A stretch of 64,000 nucleotides of DNA from Stachybotrys elegans (lineage: Eukaryota > Ascomycota > Sordariomycetes > Hypocreales > Stachybotryaceae), in the NCBI GenBank assembly GCA_020746835.1, contig JAGPNK010000013.1, positions 1,364,001 to 1,428,000 of the forward strand. Direction: 5' to 3'. The notes under the pieces were generated by a model. The model was not told the origin of the DNA. It saw only the letters and a program-made list of their open reading frames with translations, and ran no database searches. Below, piece by piece: positions 53,856-63,322 of this stretch. Each line of letters opens with the position of its first letter. The stretch's first letter is position 1. The translations under genes and the position numbers were made by a program.

Positions 53856-54992
53856 TCCTACTTTCCCTCTTACATCAGGGGAACTAGTACGTATGCTTCA
53901 GTAATCGGGATGCAGAATATAGTGACTAAACCCTCCAGAAACGGCTGTATCCCTTGCCAGTAACATGGGCTCCAAAGGATTTCGGCGATGCAGTACCCAA
54001 CGAAGATGCAGCTTCATGACTGGCCCATGGGGTTATATGTGTCATAAGTCCCGTTGTCGCTGAGTGACTCGTCGCTTATGGGACTTGTCAGTGGAGGTGG
54101 CTTGACATTATTTGCTTGTCGCTAAGTTGATTCGTTGTCGCTGGTTTTTTTCGTGATGGTTCGTTGTGCTCGTGAGCCGATCACCACGATAGTCCTGGCG
54201 CAAGGGTTCTTATCGAAGTAGGCTATTGTTAAAATTAATCCGCTTCAGAGGCTTGTTCCTTGGAAACTCTACTCTTAGGGTAATATTCATCAGAGTAGAG
54301 TGCAGTCGCCGGTCAAATTCGTGATATTGGTAGCATCGTTGGTTATGGCAGCAGGCGGTACCTGTAAAAGGGAGACCGTTTATGGCCCGGCCATCTCTGC
54401 ATACGCCCGTAACTTGATCATTTCCCTCTTTTTCCACGACCCCGCCTTTCCGTGCGTGATTCGCTGTACTAGTAAACGTTTGTGGCTAGTACTGGTAAAC
54501 ATCCATGGCTGTTACTGGTAAACGTCTGTAGCTATTACTAGTAAATTTCAGGTCTGACCAATCACATCACAATACAGGGGAAGGCAAACCGGTGGCGGTT
54601 TGCGCAAAACAGCCTTGAGGAATGAAGCTAGACAACTTGAAATAGAAACATGAGAAAAGAGGCTCCAAAAGCTCCATGATACTTTTGAAGACAAACTATC
54701 ATATGCGAGCCACGCTAGCTCCTGTCTCATAAAAAGACAGAAGACGTAAGACATGCATAGAGTCTAACCACAGAGTCTAACCACAGAACCAATAACAATC
54801 CACTGATCAGTTTATAGCGATTGAGGAATACGGATTAAACTGAAGGCCTCTTCCTTTACACTAATCTAGGACTCATTTAAGCCAGGACCTTAATTACTGA
54901 TATAGTTATGTAGTCACTTAAGAAGTCTAAATGAACCAGATACAAAACGTGGACTCTGTTGCTGCTGTCTATAAACAAGGGGTATAGATCTG
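53856..54992. other. Intergenic with 23-bp tandem repeat
   Basis: About 1.1 kb. GTTGTCGCT recurs three times near 54053-54140, and a 23-bp tandem repeat lies at 54467-54550. No gene is supported. Confidence 0.55.
54467..54550. repeat. 23-bp tandem repeat
   Basis: Units starting TACT(A/G)GTAAAC begin at 54467, 54490, 54513 and 54536, an exact 23-bp spacing, with diverged second halves (GTTTGTGGC, ATCCATGGC, GTCTGTAGC). Confidence 0.8.
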
Positions 54993-57900
54993 TCACCGCA
55001 ATCTGATCATCCAAAAGCGGCCAGACCGGCAGCCAATACCAATAGTTGATCCTAGTATAGCTGAGTGAACAGGACGATACTCTGGAGGTAGCCATAGCAC
55101 CTTCTCCGTACCATTTAGAATCCATATAGCATTACCACTGATACCATATCCAGAGCGAGTAGAGTCATGACGTGGCGCATCGTCGATCGATTGTATAGCC
55201 CTAGAGAAAGGCAATGCTAGGTCTAAAGCACCAACTTCTGTGTAAAGGCGGGCATGATTCGTTAAGTCGAAAGAAAGTGAATATATATCACAGCCGAGTA
55301 GGATTGTCTGCATACAGTTGCCTGACGTGACATCCCAGATCTTGACTGTCTTATCGCCTGAGCCTGATGCGAGTCGCTGGCCATCAGGTGAGAATGCCAC
55401 TGATGTTATCGAATTGTCATGGCCTGAGAGTGTCTGAATACAGTTGCCTGACGTGGCATCCCAGATCTTGACTGTGTTATCGCCTGAGCCTGATGCGAGT
55501 CGCTGGCCATCAGGTGAGAATGCCACTGATGTTATCCAATCGTCATGGCCTGAGAGTGTCTGAATACAGTTGCCTGAAGTAGCATCCCAGATCTTGACTG
55601 TGTTATCGTATGAGCCTGATGCAAGTCGCTGGCCATTAGGTGAGAATGCCACTGATATTATCGAATCGTCATGGCCTGAGAGTGTCTGCATACAGTTGCC
55701 TGAAGTAGCATCCCAGATCTTGACTGTGTTATCGTATGAGCCTGATGCGAGTCGCTGGCCATTAGGTGAGAATGCCACGGATGTTATCGAATTGCCATGG
55801 CCTGAGAGTGTCTGCATACAGTTGCCTGACGTGGCATCCCAGATCTTGACTGTCTTATCGTATGAGCCTGATGCGAGTCGCTGGCCATTAGGTGAGAATG
55901 CCACGGATGTTATCCAATAGTCATGGCCTGAGAGTGTCTGCATACAGTTGCCTGACGTGGCATCCCAGATCTTGACTGTGTTATCGTATGAGCCTGATGC
56001 GAGTCGCTGGCCATTAGGTGAGAATGCCACGGATGTTATCGAATTGCCATGGCCTGAGAGTGTCTGCATACAGTTGCCTGACGTGGCATCCCAGATCTTG
56101 ACTGTCTTATCGTATGAGCCTGATGCGAGTTGCTGGCCATTAGGTGAGAATGCCACGGATGTTATCCAATCGTCATGGCCTGAGAGTGTCTGAATACAGT
56201 TGCCTGAAGTAGCATCCCAGATCTTGACTGTGTTATCGTATGAGCCTGATGCAAGTCGCTGGCCATTAGGTGAGAATGCCACTGATATTATCGAATCGTC
56301 ATGGCCTGAGAGTGTCTGCATACAGTTGCCTGAAGTAGCATCCCAGATCTTGACTGTGTTATCGTATGAGCCTGATGCGAGTCGCTGGCCATTAGGTGAG
56401 AATGCCACTGATATTATCGAATCGTCATGGCCTGAGAGTGTCTGCATACAGTTGCCTGAAGTAGCATCCCAGATCTTGACTGTCTTATCGTATGAGCCTG
56501 ATGCGAGTCGCTGGCCATCAGGTGAGAATACCACTGACGTTACTGAATTATCGTGTCCCTCTAGAGTCTGTAGACAGGCATTCCAATCATGTTCAACTTG
56601 GGGCTTCAGTTCTATCCACTCGGGTTCTTCCTGCCTGTACAATCGTCTGATCAGGCTGTTAGTTGGGCTGAAAATGAGAGCTGATGCATACACCTGCAAA
56701 GGGGCTATCTCTATACCCCCCTTTTGGGAGAGAATAAATCGTCGTGCGTCTTTAATCAGGGCATATAGCTCTGGTGTTCCTGTGCCATTCTATGACGGAT
56801 TAGCCGTATGCTTTAAACTTTTAAAACGAAATACATCACTAACCAAGAGTCTCTCGATTCTCTCCATAGCCGTGACTCCTGCTGGAAGACTGCAGAGTAG
56901 ACTGAGAGCCTCTAACCAATTTAGATACTTCTGTCGAAAGAACGTATCTACAATTCCCCCACCCGCTGAACTCTGGGCCCAATCCTTTCTAGATTTTGGG
57001 CTTGATTCTAAGAGATGATTGGGCCAGTAGATACAGGAATACCGAGCCGACAAGAGAGGATTGGGAGATGGCGATGATACTTCGTCAACCGGAGATCCTG
57101 GACTCGATAGCTTGTAGAGGTTACGCTCTAATGTTATTAGAAGAAGATTGAGCGACCTAGAAAAAAGTTGAAAGTGTTGGTCCTCTATGCCAGAAGGAAA
57201 GATAAAGGTGTTTGACAACAAGAAGTCTTTCGCAGATTGGTGGATAACGTAGACAACATCATCTCTAACGGTCAAGAAGGAGCCACATATGCTCACAATG
57301 ACCTGTATACCAGTAATTGATGATGAAATAGCCTGTGGTAGACCAGCAAGGTGACCTAGTTCTCGTAGATGAAGCGGACGATAGGCTGCTGAAACGGTGG
57401 CCAAGACTGAGGAGCATCGCTCTGGGTCTTTCCGTTTCAGCTGCTGGATCTGTTGAATCATTCGATCGTACAATGCTTCCAAGCCGGATGGAAGTTCTTT
57501 TAGCACATCATCGACATCCCATTCCTCGACTTCTTCGAGTTCTTGATAAACCAAGGCCACCCAGAGGAAGGTGTCGTCGGCATGAGCAAGTAGCTCACGC
57601 CTAACGGCGGCTTTAGTTGTCTCCTTGTATTGTTTTGTCTCCGCAAGGCGTTCAACTTTGTACCGAATATATGTTTCTACCGCATTGTGGATCGCTTCAG
57701 TGTTGAGTTCAAGATCCAGTCTGGTCCCCTGCTCTACCTTTCCTAGCTTCTCTTCGATATCGCGCCAATTGCGACTAGATAGAATCCATCTGACGGACGT
57801 TGAAGACTCAATGATGAAATCAAGAAGCTGGGCTCTGCCGGTGGTACATTCGTCAAGAGCATCGACCATTAAGATGACGCCATCCAAGATCGGGTCGTTG

Positions 57901-59396
57901 AGCATCGATGTGAGTATCTCTGTCAACACTTGCCAAGCATTCGTTTCGAGCAGTTTCTCGCCCTTTTTCCTGTGCTCTTCTCGTATGTGTGAAATAAGGG
58001 GGGGATACTGGCAAGAGATAGAGTAGACTAGGCCTTGTAGTACAGCGGTTGCATTGTTGAGGCGTGTCTCTGTGGCTTGGCAGAAAAAGTACAATAGGCA
58101 CTTCTCTGGGTTCTTCTCCAGCTCGTCGATGATGCCGCATAATAGCATTGTCTTGCCTTTCCCCGGGTCGCCCTTGATCCAAAGCAGCCCGCTTCGGGCA
58201 CGATCGCTAAATTGCAGGAAACTGGTGTGTTCGAGGATCCACTGATATGAGTCCTTAAGCAGGCCACCCTTGGTCTCTTGAATGCGCTTCTTATCCATGC
58301 GTGGATCGCTCAAATATAGGGCCTTCAAGCATTCCTCGTCTTCTTTGTTCTGATGCCTCTTTTCTTGTTGTTGCGACAGGTCTTGAATGACCATGCGGAT
58401 AGCCTGTAGACTTTCTTCTCGAACACGTGCTGAGTCGATGAGTTGGCCGAGTTTCTCTTTGCTCTCTTCCGTGTTATACTGCTCCGTATCTCTTTGCACG
58501 GCGGTCTCGGCTTCCTTGATCTCATTGAGCTGGCCAGCCCAGTCATCAATTTTGAGTACATCTCTTCCGATAGTGACAATCCAGTGGCGACGATGAAGAC
58601 AAATACTCTTCATTTGATAGAGCAGAAGTTTCTCGTACAGCTGCGTAATGCTGTTCTCTAGCTGTATCTGTAGTCCTTTGAGTGATCGTTCGGATTTGCT
58701 CTTGTCAAAGAGCAGGTCCACAAGGGCCCAGTACCACTCTATTCTTGATAGGATGTAGATGATTCCTTGGCGGTTGCTCTCTGCTTCTGTGATAGGGTTT
58801 AAGAGGATCTGCTCAATGTTAGTCATGAATCAATCTTATGCGACAAAGGTTACTAGACATACCTCTAACCCAAGGCAAACACCAGCCCAAGCCACAGCAG
58901 CTTCTGGAGCGGCACGTATGGCACCATCTATGATGCCCCTCACCGCCTGCACCGCTTGCAAGCTTTCGTCAAGTCCTCGGGTGATGGAATCCCTCTTCTT
59001 CATTTGATCTAGTTCAGTCTGGACCAGCTGCTGCATCTGGCGGCTTCTGCTCTTCCAATCCTTTTGTATGTTGTTCTCGATCGGTTGGTGGTCCGCGGAG
59101 CTCGACTTGTTGGGATCAAGTTTAGCTGATAAAATTTCCTCGAATGCATTAACTACTTTCAGCTCGCTTTCTTTGAGGTTGTCGTAGGCTTGGTTCCAGA
59201 TTCGCTCTTGTAGGCTCCCTGATGGTGGGGTGTTGATGTCTTTCGGCGCCGGTGAAGATTGTGGTAGCTGCGAGGGTGTTTGGATCGCTGTTGTGGATGC
59301 TGGCCGGGACGACTTTGGCGAAGGCGGTAGAGAAGGACTTTGTCGTCGTTGTCTGAACTTAGAGCTTAAGTTCGAGCCGAGCCAGCTGGGCGCCAT
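54993..59396 (-). CDS. NACHT-WD40 NLR-type receptor (allorecognition/immune-like)
   Basis: Exons 59396-58863, 58808-56844 and 56789-54993 encode 1431 residues. Intron 1 is 54 bp (GTATGT, ACTAAC, GAGCAG) and intron 2 is 54 bp (GTTAGT, GGCTAAT, CATAG). Residues 1-75 are low-complexity Ser/Pro. About 70-330 match the helical NACHT-associated N-terminal domain common in fungi (WNQAYDNLKE through RIEWYWALVDLLF). The NACHT domain has Walker A GDPGKGKT (391-398) and Walker B LMVDALDEC (about 491-499). A WHTH/helical segment with SAAYRPLHLRELGHLAGLP follows. Ten 42-residue WD40 repeats occupy 909-1328, then a conserved tail. The layout equals HET-D/HET-E/NWD-type STAND proteins that trigger incompatibility or cell death on recognising a partner. 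It appears intact. Confidence 0.9.
55305..56564 (-). repeat. Ten near-identical 126-bp WD40-coding repeats
   Basis: Each 126-bp unit encodes LSGHxxxIxSVAFSPxGQRL, then ASGSxDxTVKIWDATSGNCx and QT. Nine of ten differ at only a few codons. Changes concentrate at the residues after GH (DDS, DDW, GNS, DYW, DNS), the next Ile/Thr, Tyr/Gly and Asn/Lys in SxDx, and Met/Ile after NC. Such homogenised units with variable surface residues are the hallmark of repeat-shuffling WD40 receptors. Confidence 0.92.
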
Positions 59397-59755
59397 CTTT
59401 TGCTATGGAAATCTCCGGATTAGCATGCGTAGAAAATCTTCGTCTTGACTGACGGGGTTGGGATGTGGTTCAAAGACTTTGGCCCCAATGCAGGCTCCTC
59501 CTGAGGTTGAGCGGGGTTTCGAGGCAGAGAAATACTGCAGATCTGTATGTATGCCTAATACCGCCAGCGTTGTATTTGCTCAGGCAGAAGTGCAGATCTA
59601 TATTTATCAGCGGGTGTTATTGGCTGGGACCCTGCTTTGTGTTCCGCTAGACCAATCATATCTAGCAGCGTTTCCTTCAGCTGACGCTATTATGGTCTTC
59701 GTGACTCGCTGTAGCCGGTGCGTCTAGAATACCGCTTTAGGAGTTATTAGTTCAG
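59397..59755. other. Divergent region upstream of the NLR
   Basis: Contains plus-strand coding-like scraps beginning MEISGLA (59407) that stop after 15 codons, likely part of the decayed gene listed next. The NLR promoter must lie here. Confidence 0.4.
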
Positions 59756-60172
59756 GAGCAGGAAAAAGCTGTTCAACAAGCAGCACTTGGTGGCAAAGAG
59801 GGCCTGACACCAATCACCTTCGGCCAGCATAATTCTGGCTTCTGGGTAGGGATCAGCAGTGGAAATTTCAGCGGGGTTGTCGTTCGGAGGAAAATGAGTT
59901 GACCTGATGGACTTTATCTACTTCTTCTTAATCTTGAAAATCTGTCCTCTCCTTGTCCTCTGTCGTACTACATCGGCGCCATTGGGGCTCGCTGTGGTGA
60001 TTGTATTGGCATGATATCGTGCCACTCTATATTCCAGAATCGTCAACACGCTGCTGTGAGGGTACCTCAAGCGAATAGTGGGCACAGTGCGCTGTTTGGA
60101 ATCCCGGCTTCGGAAAAACAGTCATCCTGTCCTTAGCTCTGATGCTCGTGAAATTGGGGGATCCGGGGAGTT
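59756..60172 (+). pseudogene. Decayed NLR relic with an amyloid-motif-like segment and a NACHT P-loop
   Basis: 59756-59902 is a clean exon-like stretch behind a TTCAG acceptor: EQEKAVQQAALGGKEGLTPI, then TFGQHNSGFWVGISSGNFSG and a stop at 59902. The second part resembles the short N-terminal motifs (xGxxNxGxQVGxNxG type) that precede NACHT in some fungal NLRs and mediate amyloid-like signalling. About 190 bp on, another frame at about 60091-60172 reads WNPGFGKTVILSLALMLVKL, a NACHT-type P-loop, and stops at TAA. The distance and order fit one decayed NLR head, arranged divergently to the intact NLR. The amyloid role is inference. Confidence 0.55.
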
Positions 60173-60780
60173 AAATGTACAGATTGTCATGGTGACATGC
60201 CATTGATCGTCCCTCTGTAGCAGTCACAGAGCTGTCGATGGCTTCTCAATACTATGTCAGGGTTAAATGCATTTGAGACTATCACTTGTTCAACTTTTAA
60301 ATAATCGAAAGCTTGTGGGAGGCTCCTAGGGGGCTGCACCAGAATACTACTCGGACAGGACGCCATTTTGCTGAGGCCGTTACGTTGCGCGCCGGCGATA
60401 ATTAATCTTGAAACTTCCCAGAGAAGCGCGGGAGTAGCCTAATAATAGAGTTTAGGTGGCATCAAGAAATTTTATTCATGTATGTGCAGTTTAGATTGAA
60501 TTGAAGTCAAAGTACCTGCATTTTGGCTCGGCACGGAGTGTGGCTCGCGACACAGGGACAGATGTTAACATGTTCAAGTTAGCCATAAATTCTGCCACTA
60601 GTTGTCCTTTGTGGCGGTGTGGCTTCTTGTCACTGTGTGGCTCCGTGTCTGTGTGGCCCTTGTCAAAATCGTTGCAAAACCTAGCAGCATTTATTGGCTG
60701 TAGACAGGCAGCCAAAAGCGCCGCGCCGGCTCACAGATCCGGAGCTTCCAGATGCGAAGTATTTTGCATCATCCTAGGGC
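60173..60780. other. Intergenic, no supported gene
   Basis: About 600 bp. GTGTGGC words recur around 60600-60660. A minus-strand frame of 74 codons at 60491-60715 shows no family signature. Confidence 0.5.
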
Positions 60781-60786
60781 AAATCT

Positions 60787-61514
60787 GAGCTAGCTCTAAA
60801 GCCTAACTCCAGGCAGTGGCAGCTTAGCCGAGGAAAATCTGAGCTCTACCTCCTGTCCCAGGACCCAGCTTTATCCTAGGACCAAAAAGAAGGGGAAAGG
60901 TTAGAACTCAGAGCTAGCTCAATTTGCAGCCTTTGGGATGATACATGAAATTAAGCTAGCTCCCACTCGTTAAGCTGAGCTAGCTCTATTCTGAAACTCT
61001 AGCCCTGCACAAAGTTGAGCTAGCTCTATCCCTAGCTTGAAACTCAGAGCTAGCTCAATTTTTGCAGTGTTTGGGATGACACGAAAAATTGAAGCATAGA
61101 GCTAGCTCACGTTTGTCCTCGGACTGACTGACGTCCTGGGACAAAAGTGTCCTGGGACGAGAGCGGGTCCTGGGACAAGAACTGGTCCTGGGACAAGAAC
61201 TGGTCCTGGGATGAGAAGTGGTCCTGGGACAAGAACTGGTCCTGGGACGAGAAGTGGTCCTGGGACAGGAAGTGGTCCAGGGACAGGAAGTGGTCCAGGG
61301 ACAGGAAGTGGTCCAGGGACAGGAAGTGGTCCTGGGACGAGAGCAGGTCCTGGGACAGGAATGAGCTAGCTCCATTCTAACCTCCTGTAAATCGAGCTAG
61401 CTCTAAATTAGATACTGTAGCCTCCCTCTTCTTGGTGGAGCAGTCCTGGGACAAACTGGAGCTAGCTCTAAGCTCTAGCAAGCGCTTCTGCCAACAAGGG
61501 ATACGAGCTAGCTC
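60787..61514. repeat. Interspersed palindrome array (GAGCTAGCTC x10)
   Basis: The 10-bp perfect palindrome GAGCTAGCTC occurs at 60787, 60911, 60977, 61017, 61047, 61099, 61363, 61394, 61459 and 61505, with a one-base variant at 60953. Spacing is irregular (30-260 bp). A 10-mer is expected about 0.001 times in 730 bp. An 18-bp tandem repeat sits in its middle. Confidence 0.85.
61140..61365. repeat. 18-bp TCCTGGGACAAGAACTGG minisatellite
   Basis: About 12 units of 18 bp from 61148 to 61365, variants TCCTGGGACGAGAAGTGG and TCCAGGGACAGGAAGTGG. Being a multiple of three it is open on both strands, giving a WSWDKN-type frame on plus and an SCPRTT-type frame on minus. I treat both as by-products. 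Confidence 0.85.
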
Positions 61515-61609
61515 GGTTTTGTCCCAGGACTAGCTGGCAGGAGTCCAAAATTGACGATCTGGAGATTGACTTCTTGACATGTATTGAGAAGTCACTTCTG
61601 GCTCTTTAT

Positions 61610-61790
61610 TTCCTCTACCAACTCCATTGCAATGTGGGTACCACGGCACAGAAATGGATTCGGACACCCTTGCCAGAATTAGCATCAATGTCACATCCTG
61701 GGGCTCTAATTCCAGCCTTGCTGGATTGGTCCGTTTCTGGCTTTGAGGCGATGCAAGCATTGTGCATGGCTTATCTCGGTTTTGTCTGAT
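61610..61790 (-). repeat. Dispersed repeat A, copy 2
   Basis: Inverted copy of 53035-53200 with about a dozen differences in the stretch compared by eye. Confidence 0.65.
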
Positions 61791-61830
61791 GAGCTGACAA
61801 GTCCATTTCTTGCTCTTTATTCCCATCGGA

Positions 61831-62133
61831 CTGTCGCGGCCGCTTTTTGTGTCGCCAATTCACAAGTTAAACACCCTTTCCGCACGGATCACCCGATCCA
61901 CAATGTGGCTAACACAGTGTGGGATCAAGTGGATGATAGGTACCGACGCGTCCATTTCTGGACTCTGTCCAGCCAACACAGTCCAATTCTGGCTTTTTGC
62001 TCTTAGCTCCTTCAATGCGAATGCCTATGCTTCGCACTGTAATACTGTACTAGCCACAGCAAGCCACATTGCTGGCCCGTGCGGAAACACCTTCTTTCAT
62101 CTAAAACAGCGACACAAAAAGTGGCCGCTACAG
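61831..62133 (+). mobile_element. 303-bp MITE, copy 2
   Basis: Same length as, and nearly identical in reverse complement to, 53209-53511. Ends CTGTCGCGGCCGC and GGCCGCTACAG. The right flank is TA but the left flank is GA, so one side of the target duplication has changed. Confidence 0.82.
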
Positions 62134-63322
62134 TACAAATCTGGGAATTCGTTTAAGTGTTCCCATTTCTGTTCCCCGCATCATTCCGCACCCACAAAAA
62201 CAGCCCTGACGCAATGAGACTAGTCTCCCTCATGTTGAGCCAGCCCAGTCTATCATGTACTGGTCCAAATGATGCACAGCCCATGATGTGCCAGCCTGTT
62301 GAATATACTGGTACAGCTTATGCTGGCACACCTTAGGGTTGTTTCGAGCCAAGGTAACGCCCCAGAATATACTGGTACAATTTATGCTGGTACAACTTAG
62401 GCTGGTACGACTTGGGCTGGTACATGGTAGGCCCAATTTCAAGCCAAGGTAACCCAATCGATGTACTGGGATACCATGTACCAGCCCATGCTTTGTACCA
62501 AGATTTTGTGTACTGGCCTCGATAATAGAAAGCCCACAGAAGACTGGTCCCTGCAGGCTCGCCAATGCCTTTCGGAACGAGCCTTTGGGACTCTCCGACT
62601 TATACAGTAGCTAATCACGACTTGATATATGGCTTTGATGGTATAGGAGGTTGGGAGAGAACGAAAGGATGAATGTTTTGTTTCGAAAAGCCATGTGGAG
62701 CAGACTTATTTGTTTCAGATTCAACGCACAGGCCTTGTGGCTCTTTGATTGTGGCCTGTGAATGTTTTGTTTCAATAGAGGCTTAGAAGAATCAGGGCGC
62801 TGGGTGGGCCGAGCTCTTTCCTCTTTAGGAAGTCTGGGAGAGGGCGCGGAAGGAAGATCCTTTCAGTCTCTTCGTTCCTTCAAGGCAAATCTTGTGGCTA
62901 TTCGGCTGTGACCTGGGACTTGCGGCTCCTTATCATGGCTCTTTTGCTTCGATCGTGGCTTAGAAGGTCAGAGCCCTAGGTTGCCTGGGCATTGGAGAGC
63001 GGGAGGCGGAAGGAGGAACCTTTCGTCTTTCGGTTCCTCAGGGCATTCATGAAGACCTAGATCGTCTTAGAGCGGTAGATTAATCAAGAGTCAACGCTTC
63101 AGGCTCAAGCTCACTTGCAAAGCTACGAGCTACAAGGGGGACTGAGTTAGATTGCTTCATCTTGAGTGTCTCGGTTAGGGATCGCGTGGAGGTCTAGATA
63201 TTTCTAATCGTAACATAAAACCGTGGCATTTCTAATCAATTCTCTTGGTTTCTCGGCCACGCGTCAGAGGTATAAAACGAACGATTATACACAGGTGGTG
63301 GGCGGCGAGGTGGTCAAGCAGA
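62134..63322. other. Repeat-rich intergenic DNA
   Basis: 62240-62520 carries about ten CTGGTAC/GTACCAG words. Around 62765-62885 and 62945-63048 lie two diverged copies of a block (GGCTTAGAAG, then GGCGGAAGGA, CCTTTC.GTC and TTCCT.CAAGGCA), a degenerate duplication. No gene is supported. Confidence 0.5.

Noticed and set aside
55570..57018. Plus-strand ORFs with VASQILTVLSYEPDASRWPL repeats
   Set aside because: Exact antisense shadows of the WD40 repeats.
61055..61380. WSWDKN and SCPRTT repeat ORFs
   Set aside because: Both strands are open only because the 18-bp unit is a multiple of three.
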